NCBI GenBank assembly: GCA_025603075.1
Contig: MU626291.1
Location: 62,001-126,000, forward strand
DNA from: Neoconidiobolus thromboides FSU 785
Lineage: Eukaryota > Entomophthoromycota > Entomophthoromycetes > Entomophthorales > Neoconidiobolaceae
DNA length: 64,000 nt
Direction of reading: 5' to 3'
The translations under genes were made by a program, and so were the position numbers. Below, in pieces: positions 56,641 to 64,000 of this stretch. Each line of letters begins with the position of its first letter. Positions within the stretch are counted from its first letter, which is position 1. Below the pieces are notes generated by a model that saw only the letters and a list, made by a program, of their open reading frames with translations, had not been told where the DNA came from and did not search any database.

Positions 56641-56988
56641 ATTTTATTGTATTGAACTATTTTTACTTATGTGTCTATTTTTATCTAAATAAAAGCATCA
56701 AGTCACTGATTATTTGAGTTTGAAATAGAAATAGTTGTTCGTTGTTAAAAGAAGTATTATTAGTAATTATTAGATTATTTTTTTAAGTCTATAGTAACTA
56801 AAATTTATAACATGAAAGGTACTAAAAGGTATATCAACACTTAATAATGTTATTAATATTATTTTTTATTTTAAGAAATACATTAAACCTAATATTACTA
56901 TTTATACATTTTAGTAAAATAATATTGTCAGCTTTTTACTAATCAAAAATTATATCGATTTTCAAATTATATTATAGAACAATTATAA

Positions 56989-57240
56989 AAAATTATATAT
57001 TATCTATTCAATGTCCAAAATACAACTATTGAACAAATAAGTGAACCTGTTACTACACTCAGAGAAGGAGATACTAATAAACATAAATACTCAAATTATC
57101 GATCTTCATTGTCAATAAGTATTATATTTTTATCAATTATAGGTTGTTTCATCAGATTAGAGATCGTATCTTACAGTAATCTCAATTGGTTTAATACCAT
57201 AATAATAGAAGAAATATTAGGATTATGTAAAAAAGAATAA
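56989..57240 (+). pseudogene. Open remnant with a hydrophobic segment, unknown
   Basis: An 83-codon open stretch without ATG, bounded by stops, with a more gene-like composition than its surroundings: EQISEPVTTLREGD, then a hydrophobic segment ISIIFLSIIGCFIRLEIV, then a TAA at 57238-57240. It may be an exon of a decayed membrane-protein gene broken by MITE copy 19. The family is not recognised with confidence. Confidence 0.25.
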
Positions 57241-57298
57241 GAGTTGATTTCTATTTATTCCAGTTAAGTTACAAAAAATGAGAAATATAGTAATAAAG

Positions 57299-57406
57299 CA
57301 TTTGGGAGTGTCTTTTTTGACTTCATTATTTTTTCCAATTTTTAAGTGCTATCTAAGTGGAAAATTTGCCAGTAAGATTCTTAAATACAAAAATACATCC
57401 CCATTT
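57299..57406 (+). mobile_element. TGGGGATG MITE copy 19
   Basis: Forward copy: CATTTGGGAGTGTCTTTTTT ... TTTTTAAGTGCTATCTAAGT ... TACATCCCCATTT. It is stop-free in one frame, so a 76-codon chance ORF runs through it. Confidence 0.88.
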
Positions 57407-57596
57407 GGAATAATTAATAATTTAAGTTTACTAACAATTAAAATTGAGTTAAAATCAATTTTGATAGGTTCAAATCAATTCGTTACTATATGCCTATTAA
57501 GTAAATAATTTTGTAGAAGAATAATGATAATAACTCTTTTTAAAATAGTAAATTACTCCACTCCAAAAACGTATTTGATATCGTTGATATTCTATA

Positions 57597-57697
57597 TATG
57601 AGATGTATTTTAATCTTTAAGAATTTTACTAACAATTTTTCTATTCAAATAGCCCTTAAAAAATGAAAAAATAATGAAATAAAAAAACATCCCGATA
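57597..57697 (-). mobile_element. TGGGGATG MITE copy 20 (reverse)
   Basis: Reverse copy: TATGAGATGTATTTTAATCT ... AAATAGCCCTTAAAAAATGA ... AAAAACATCCCGATA, with TA on both sides. Inverted pair with copy 19. Confidence 0.88.
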
Positions 57698-58170
57698 CCT
57701 TGGCTTCCCTTTTATCACTTCAAATAAATTATCCCTTCCATTTAATTTAAGTAATCTTTAATCGAATTAAATATCATATACTACCTTTTTTTTGACATTA
57801 TTGAAAAATGTTAGTTAAAGATTTTTATTAATATATTAAATTTCATTTATTGATATTTTATTTTTTTGTTTTATTAAATATCACACTTGATTTTCTTTAC
57901 TCTAGCTCCTAATTTATGGTGCTATACCTTATCTTTATACTCTTAAAATAAAGGTAATTATTGATAGTTTTATGAATTTTTTAATAATATTTATCTTTGT
58001 AATATTTAGACAATAGTTGTAATGTACCTTATGAAGAAATGTGTGAGTTAGAAGTGGATAAATTAACATTAGAATTGGTCATTAAGACTAGTTACAAGTT
58101 AATAGATAATAAGGCTATTTTAGTTATAATATATAATATAGTCAATAATTTTACTAGTGGTTAATAAATA

Positions 58171-58272
58171 TATGGAAATATATATTTTTATTTAAGGATT
58201 TTATTAACAACCTTTCTACTCAAATAGTACTTAAAGAATGGAAAAATAATGAAATCAAAAAAAATCCTCATA
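58171..58272 (-). mobile_element. TGGGGATG MITE copy 21 (reverse)
   Basis: Reverse copy: TATGGAAATATATATTTTTA ... AAATAGTACTTAAAGAATGG ... AAATCCTCATA, with TA flanks. Confidence 0.87.
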
Positions 58273-59011
58273 TAGAATTTAAGAATTAAAAGAATTAAAA
58301 GATACATTAGATTACAACTAATATTTTAATTTACGCTCAATGACTCCAACTATATTAAACAATTTTAATAAAAGTGTATCAAATGTTTTATATTAATTTA
58401 ATAAGAGAATAATTACAATGGCGTTAATTTGATTATTTAATAGTATATTCAAAATTCAAACTTAAAGTAGCAACTATTTAATTTAATTATACAGGGCTTT
58501 TAAATATGAGGTATTTAAAATTCTATATTATTATTATAGGAATAATTGTATTAAATATTTTCCCTCTTAAAATTAGTTCTAATTTTTATCAACAAATTAA
58601 ATTTATTATTATTTTTAATACTTTATTTCATATTTAATCTTAACGTTATATTTTTTAATCATATTAAACAGTAAAAATTTATTAATTTTTAATCACTTTT
58701 TCGATCATTAAAAAATGACCAATAATAACTCTAAAAATTCCACTTTATTGGTAAAATTTTCAAAGTGAAGTAAGCCCTTTAAAAAAATTCTAATCAATTA
58801 AGAGGTTCCAATCCTCGGTACCTACGATGAATATTTCAATACTACAAATTCCAGAGGCTAACAATATAACAAATAATAAAACTTAATGAAGCGTATAAAA
58901 CAACTACCAAATACCTTCAATACTTTCAATACCTTTAATTTTTATTTTTTTCTTTATAACTACTTAATCTCATTTATTTTTTTACTCTGGCCAGTAAAAA
59001 AACATCTATAA

Positions 59012-61270
59012 ATGTATCAACTAATCTTAATAAGCACATTAATTCAAGCCATCAGTAATCATATTATTGATGAGGCTAGTATTAATTTAGGGAAAAAATT
59101 TCAAGATAGTAGTAAAACAGTATTACCCACAGATCAAGATATCACTTTAAAATCAGGAAAACGATATGAATATCCGTTTATGGCTTTAATTTCGGATCAA
59201 AAAACCCAATGTGGTGGAGCATTTATAAAACAAGATGTAGTATTGACAGCGGCTCATTGTATGAACAAAGATATTGATTATAATGTAAAAAATTTTAAAG
59301 TTATGTTACATCGTTTTCGATTAGATGTAGATTTAGATTCGGATAATTCAAAACCATTTTCAATTCAACAAGTAATTTTTCATCCAGAATACAACTTTAA
59401 TAAAAAATCAGGCACTCCAAATGATATTGTTATATTAAAAATAAATAATGATAATTTGAAAGAATATTTGGGCATCAATTTGAATAATATGATTACTTTA
59501 GATGATGGTAAATATTCTAAGGTAGGTGAAGGGGCTAAATTATTAGGTTGGGGTACAACTTATAAACAATTAGAAACTAATAAAAAAGGAAAACCAAGTT
59601 TAGTATTAAAAGAAATGAATTTAAAATTAGTGAATGAAAAATTGTGTAATTTTGTTGGTTATAAAAGAGGTTATAATTTATGTACCCAAGGCTTATCAAT
59701 GGATGATATTCCTTGTAAAGGGGATTCGGGTAGTCCATTGTTTCATTTATCTGAAGATACTACTTTACCTGTTTTGGTTGGTTTAGTTTCCTTTGGTGAT
59801 TTGGAATGTAAAAGTTATTCTGCTTTTGTTAAAATTTCAGCTTATTTGGATTTTATTAATGAATTTGTAGAATTACCTCAATATAATAAATCAATTAATG
59901 GGAATACTACTAATACTTCATCAGTAATAAATAAATCTATGGTTATTTCAGAATCTAATGTATCTAGTTCTATATCAACTACTTCAACCACTGTTATTCC
60001 TACTCTTATTCCATCCGAACCTAAAGCAACAGTTACTAAGACAGCCATTATAAATGAAACTACACCAACTATTAAACCAGCTGATATCAATACTCTTTCA
60101 TCTATTACAGTAACAGTAACTGAAAAAGAACCAATAATTACTTCATCAACTGTTTTAGAGTCAATGACTACTTTCGAGACATTGAGTAATTCTAAATTAA
60201 TTCCAGAGTCTGTGACTCCAACTTCATTAATTTTATCTCCCACAGAACTCAACTCAATTAAAGTTAAATCAACTGCTGATACTGATGAATTAAGTTCTAT
60301 TCGAGTCAAACCAACTAATGTAGTTAATGAACCTACCTCAACATTCTCAGAAATGCTTGGAGATCAAAAGGAGTTAATTCGTACTGCTTCGATAGAATAT
60401 GAAACGAATAAACCAATATTAAACAGTTCAACAAATAGAAGTAATAGTAATCTAAAACCAACCTCTATATCAGAGGATGCTTCTGTAATGGAATCTTCCG
60501 ATATTGTAAAACCAACTTCAATGTCTGAAGATATTTTAACTATGAAATCTACAAGTATTCCATCCAATGAAACTTCCAATATAGTTCAACCAACTTCTCT
60601 TTTGGAAGATAATTCTAAAACGGAACCTATTGCTGCTAGTACTGAGTTAACAAATGCGGCTACTGAAGGCAGTTCTAATTCGAGGACCAATAGTTTTAAT
60701 CAAACCCCCATTTCTACTAAATCTAGTTCCATTTTAAAAACTAGTAGTACAGACGGTATTGACATTGCTACTGATATTAGCTCTACTCTAAAACCTAGTA
60801 TCACTGGGTTAACAGATACACCTTTAAAAGCTAGCTCTACTTTGGAACTTAATGACACTGAATTGAGCTCTATTCCTACTGAAGCTAGCTCCAGTTTAAC
60901 AGCTAAGAATGCTGAAACCACTTCTATTCCTACAAAACTTAATTCTAGTTTGGAATCTGAGAATGTTGAATTGATTCCTACACCAACAGATGTTAATTTT
61001 ACTTTAAGTAAATTACCATCCATTAGAGTAGCAACTGGATCTGGATCAACCTTACCAACTGTAGCAACTAGTACTTTAAATTCCTTACCTAGTAAACTTT
61101 ATAAAACAAATAATGCTTCAATTACTTCATCTATACCTTCAGTTAATGAATTAGAACCCGTTGTTAAAGAAGTAGCTAAGAATATGGAATCCAACCCAAA
61201 GATGAGTGATAATCAAGTAAAGGAATTAATTCAATATTTACTTGGAAAATATACTCACAGTAAAAAATAA
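59012..61270 (+). CDS. Trypsin-fold serine protease (S1) with long Ser/Thr-rich tail
   Basis: Single exon, 752 aa. Signal peptide about 1-16, a propeptide-like segment, then the S1 domain at about 50-286. Triad: His82 (TAAHC), Asp138 (NDIVILKI), Ser239 (CKGDSGSP). Disulfide Cys pairs are in expected places. Six residues before the Ser, where trypsin has Asp189, this protein has Ile233 (DDIPCKGDS), with Asp one place earlier; classical Arg/Lys specificity is uncertain. Residues about 290-752 are a mucin-like Ser/Thr/Pro-rich tail with loose repeats (KPTSxxED, SSTLEL/SSTLKP-like, IPTEASS), probably heavily O-mannosylated, perhaps holding the enzyme at the wall. The end (ELIQYLLGKYTHSKK) has no GPI signal. 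Secreted trypsin-like enzymes are abundant in insect-associated entomophthoralean fungi. Confidence 0.9.
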   Translation: MYQLILISTLIQAISNHIIDEASINLGKKFQDSSKTVLPTDQDITLKSGKRYEYPFMALISDQKTQCGGAFIKQDVVLTAAHCMNKDIDYNVKNFKVMLHRFRLDVDLDSDNSKPFSIQQVIFHPEYNFNKKSGTPNDIVILKINNDNLKEYLGINLNNMITLDDGKYSKVGEGAKLLGWGTTYKQLETNKKGKPSLVLKEMNLKLVNEKLCNFVGYKRGYNLCTQGLSMDDIPCKGDSGSPLFHLSEDTTLPVLVGLVSFGDLECKSYSAFVKISAYLDFINEFVELPQYNKSINGNTTNTSSVINKSMVISESNVSSSISTTSTTVIPTLIPSEPKATVTKTAIINETTPTIKPADINTLSSITVTVTEKEPIITSSTVLESMTTFETLSNSKLIPESVTPTSLILSPTELNSIKVKSTADTDELSSIRVKPTNVVNEPTSTFSEMLGDQKELIRTASIEYETNKPILNSSTNRSNSNLKPTSISEDASVMESSDIVKPTSMSEDILTMKSTSIPSNETSNIVQPTSLLEDNSKTEPIAASTELTNAATEGSSNSRTNSFNQTPISTKSSSILKTSSTDGIDIATDISSTLKPSITGLTDTPLKASSTLELNDTELSSIPTEASSSLTAKNAETTSIPTKLNSSLESENVELIPTPTDVNFTLSKLPSIRVATGSGSTLPTVATSTLNSLPSKLYKTNNASITSSIPSVNELEPVVKEVAKNMESNPKMSDNQVKELIQYLLGKYTHSKK

Positions 61271-61394
61271 CAAGTTGATATAAGGATTATGATGTCAATA
61301 AACATATAAAATATATAAAAAATGTATACTTTTCTTATTTTTAAACTCAATGTTTTTATTTTTATTACTTTTGTTCATTCTTTTAAAACCAAAA

Positions 61395-62685
61395 TTACCA
61401 CTTTGGATAACCAAATTGTTTAGTTGCTTGTAAAAAGGGAGCGTATGCTAAATAAATAAATATTATTATATTGTAAATATATATTATATAAACTTACTTG
61501 TATGACAATCACTATTTTCATAATGTAATAATGCCTTTGGCATCATTTGGTTTAAATTTTTTAATCGATATTCCGAACTTGGATGAGTTGATAAAAAACT
61601 TAATTTACCAAACATACCATCTAATTGAGACATTCTTTCCCATACTCTCAATGCTATTTTAATATTATTAATATTATGTATTGTTATTATAAACTATTAT
61701 AAATCATTATAAGTTTACCTTCTTTTGGATTAAAACAAGCTCTGGATGCCAATATTAAGCCAATTTCATCTGCTTCAATTTCGCATTTTCTACTAAATGG
61801 TAAAAATATACCTTTAATAATAAAAATTGTTGATTATTAATATTGTACTATTGGATTATTATTTACCTAATTCTAAAAAGTATTTATTAAACAAAAAGGA
61901 AGGATCTGTAATTAAAGATATTAAAAAAGTTCCCTATAACTTATTATTAACTCAATATTCTATTGAAAGTAGCTACTTACCAAATAAACTAATTGATTAA
62001 AGGACATCTTTTCAGCTGAATGTCGAGCAATTTGATGAGCTACCTAAAATAATAATAAAATAAAAATGCTCTACTATTATAATGAACTACTTACTTCATG
62101 TCCCAAAATAATCCCTAAAGCATCTTTGTTATCAGCTACTTCTAAAATACCAGTGAAAACAAAGATTTTGCCACCTAAAAAAAGCATCATCAATCTTCAA
62201 TCTTGCATCAATCTATTTCTTTTTAAAAAAAAATTAATTCTACCTGGTAAAACAAAAGCATTTGGTATTTTATCATGAATGACGTTCACTTCCCATTTTA
62301 AATCTAAACCAGAAACATTAATAATTCGTTCGGCTACTTCTTGCACATATCGACTAACTCGATGATTTTTATCCACTAGTTTATGACCATACTCTGATAA
62401 TACTTGTTCGTATGCTTGTATACTTAATTTTTCTTCTGCTTCTAAACTCATATTGATAAATCTCATACGCCCACTGATAGGTACGGGCTCAAGATGAACA
62501 TAGTAGTATACTCCTAATAAACCTCCTCCACCAAGGATAAGTAATCGACTGTCAATACCAAATTTCGTTTTATTAACTGTATTGAAGCGCTGATATTGTT
62601 GATTGTTACCGAAACGTCGCAGTTGAATGGGTTTAATATGGTGAGATTTAAGTGTACGCTGAAGGGATTTGAATAAAAGTGACAT
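61395..62685 (-). CDS. OMA1: Mitochondrial inner-membrane metallopeptidase Oma1 (M48)
   Basis: Seven exons: 62244-62685, 62095-62174, 61981-62043, 61867-61933, 61719-61811, 61498-61653 and 61395-61447; 317 aa, near the 345 aa of yeast Oma1. A basic presequence (LFKSLQRTLKSHHIKPIQLRR) is followed by one membrane segment (LLILGGGGLLGVYYYV), PISGRMRFINMS (typical of Oma1), then the zinc motif HEVAH in LGHEVAHQIARH and the third ligand in EIEADEIG. It cuts Opa1/Mgm1-type and misfolded inner-membrane proteins under stress. The HEVAH motif is split by an intron between HE and VAH. The end, FGYPKW, resembles the Oma1 C-terminus. Complete and probably active. Confidence 0.93.
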
Positions 62686-62930
62686 TTTGTTTGAAGTTTG
62701 ACTTTATGAAATACAAAAAAAGAAATGTTAGTGACGTAAAAATTAAAATTTTGATTTATTAAAATTTATTAGATTTGATGTTTTTGTTTGAAAAACTTCA
62801 ACAAAATTTCATGAAGAAATTAAAAATTATATATGATCCTAAATAAAATAAAATAAAATAAAATAATTATTTTTATTAATTTAAAATTTCATTATTAAGT
62901 TTTATTATAGTACTTATAATATTTAAATCA

Positions 62931-64000
62931 TTAATTTTTTGATTTAAATTCTTTTAAACATTTGTCCACAATCTGCATCCCTTTTACTACTTTAAGATCT
63001 TGATACCTTCTACCAATAACCTGAATACCAATAGGAATATCTTTCATTTTAATAGCATCATATTGGCTATACATAGCATGTAAGCCAAGTCTACCTAACT
63101 CAAATTGATTATTAAACTTATTACTTAACCAATCATTTAATTGAATAGTATCTTTATCTGGAATAACTTTAGTAACTGGAATACAACCAGCTGGTAAATT
63201 TAATAAATTAGCTACCATAGAATACCCTGTACCAAATACTACTTTAGAAAATTGTTCATGTTCATGAGTTGGATGAGTATGAACTGGACTTATAATAAAA
63301 TCTAAACTCAATTCATTTAATTGTTGATTAAATTTATCAAACAACAAATCCGCTTGATGATGTAATTGCCATAATTGGCCAGCCGAACGATTAGTTAAAA
63401 TATCAAAGGTATTACTTAATATTTTTTCACCCATTAAATTATTTAGTATAAAATATATAATAAAATGTAATAAACTTGGTAATTTTGATAAATTATTTAA
63501 AGCAGCAACTGCCTTATCAAATCCTTCATCTTGGATTTTACTAGAGGCTTCTCTATAACTATCTGATCCAAATATTTTACTAGTTGTATTAAATACTTGA
63601 TCAATTGGTAATGGATCAATTTCAATAACTTCATAACCTTGATCTTTCAATGCTTTTACAGTTTCTAATACTCCTCTTTCTACTGCTGGTGTAGTTGGTA
63701 ACTTACCATAACTACTATAATATCCAAACCTGACTTTTTTATCATTAATAATATCCTCATCTCCTTTACTAATTGGAATACAACTAGGGTCTACCTTCTG
63801 TCTATTTTTCGCCATCAACAAAGTTTCTACAAGTAAACTTAAATTTTCCATACTATTTGTCATTGGTCCAGGAGTTGGTTTAACATAGCCCTGACCCGAT
63901 TGAAATTTAAATGAACCTTTGGTTGGTAAATAACCGCTAGTTGGTTTAAAACAATATATACCAGTCCAAGTAGCGGGATATCTTAAACTGCCACCAACAT
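62931..64000 (-). CDS. Amidase-signature hydrolase, 5' part beyond the window edge
   Basis: Open frame from the stop at 62931 to the right edge; the start and about 180 codons lie outside. The visible part begins with VGGSLRYPATWTGIY, which holds the nucleophile Ser, and continues through GYYSSYGKLPTTPAVERGVL to IPIGIQVIGRRYQDLKV. It aligns over its whole length with the intact amidase at 55045-56640 but is clearly diverged (VERGVLETVKALKDQGYEV against VERAVNEAVQALEKGGYEA). An internal Met at 63863 would give a shorter product lacking the catalytic Ser, so it is not the true start. No frame break in the visible part. Confidence 0.9.
   Translation of the reverse strand, partial: VGGSLRYPATWTGIYCFKPTSGYLPTKGSFKFQSGQGYVKPTPGPMTNSMENLSLLVETLLMAKNRQKVDPSCIPISKGDEDIINDKKVRFGYYSSYGKLPTTPAVERGVLETVKALKDQGYEVIEIDPLPIDQVFNTTSKIFGSDSYREASSKIQDEGFDKAVAALNNLSKLPSLLHFIIYFILNNLMGEKILSNTFDILTNRSAGQLWQLHHQADLLFDKFNQQLNELSLDFIISPVHTHPTHEHEQFSKVVFGTGYSMVANLLNLPAGCIPVTKVIPDKDTIQLNDWLSNKFNNQFELGRLGLHAMYSQYDAIKMKDIPIGIQVIGRRYQDLKVVKGMQIVDKCLKEFKSKN

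Larger units (their letters stand above)
56641..59011. other. Gene-poor region (2.4 kb) with three MITEs
   Basis: Holds MITE copies 19, 20 and 21 and some short open remnants, the best at 56989-57240 and another around 58011-58160. The remnants do not join into a recognisable gene. Confidence 0.5.

Noticed and set aside
57278-57508. 76-codon ORF
   Set aside because: About half of it is the translated body of MITE copy 19; the rest is noise.
58798-58825. GAGGTTCCAATCCTC resembles a tRNA T-arm
   Set aside because: No acceptor partner for the following bases and no A box; a chance hairpin.
59878-61023. Long open frames on the minus strand opposite the protease tail
   Set aside because: They mirror the Ser/Thr-rich low-complexity coding sequence; composition effect, no domains.
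1-64000. CRISPR arrays, bacterial operons, prophage or rRNA genes
   Set aside because: No regular direct repeats with spacers, no bacterial-type gene organisation and no rRNA sequence; spliceosomal introns show a eukaryotic nuclear genome.

Overview
The window is eukaryotic nuclear DNA, very AT-rich, with genes split by short introns (about 45-80 nt, GT...AG, several with a TACTAAC/ACTAAT-like branch site). The protein set is fungal: GT15 (KRE2/KTR) mannosyltransferase, GH47 mannosidase, DBP8, CDC7, CBF5, ELP6, OMA1, an ankyrin-DIL protein and an AP180-type ANTH protein. Low GC, a BTG/Tob-domain gene, a secreted trypsin-fold protease, a membrane-anchored UDP-glycosyltransferase and several acetamidase-type amidases suggest an early-diverging fungus, most like the Entomophthoromycotina (Conidiobolus-like). 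That placement is inference, not proven.

Layout. 1-5.6 kb: a decayed DNA transposon cut by small elements, a small secreted protein gene and an orphan signal-peptide ORF. 6.5-16.2 kb: GT15, DBP8, GH47, F-box and BTG/Tob genes. 17.2-19.9 kb: two related, broken transposase-like remnants. 20.1-26.6 kb: acyl-CoA thioesterase, CDC7 and CBF5, all intron-rich. 28.2-37.5 kb: AP180/ANTH, D-3-phosphoglycerate dehydrogenase, ELP6 and ANK-DIL. 40.1-45.9 kb: secreted S9 peptidase (DPP5-like), an ornithine-decarboxylase homologue lacking key residues, and a CAD-type alcohol dehydrogenase. 49.4-51.1 kb: UDP-glycosyltransferase. 52.9-56.6 kb: a broken amidase containing a 100-N assembly gap, then an intact paralogue. 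59.0-64.0 kb: trypsin-like protease with a long Ser/Thr-rich tail, OMA1, and a third amidase running off the right edge. For split genes I rebuilt exon joins by hand; every multi-exon model given sums to a whole number of codons with no internal stop.

Neighbouring genes do not form one pathway; this is an ordinary mixed fungal gene order. Functional themes are secretory-pathway glycosylation (GT15, GH47, UGT), secreted hydrolysis (DPP5-like, trypsin-like), and core housekeeping (ribosome biogenesis, replication, tRNA modification, serine synthesis, mitochondrial quality control).

The strongest non-genic signal is a family of about 100-bp elements with 21 recognisable copies in 64 kb. Ends are TGGGGATG...CATCCCCA, flanked by TA on both sides, with a conserved non-palindromic core. 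Two copies sit inside the decayed transposase, and removing element plus one TA restores its reading frame, which shows TA target duplication as in Tc1/mariner-type MITEs. All copies lie outside intact genes and introns.
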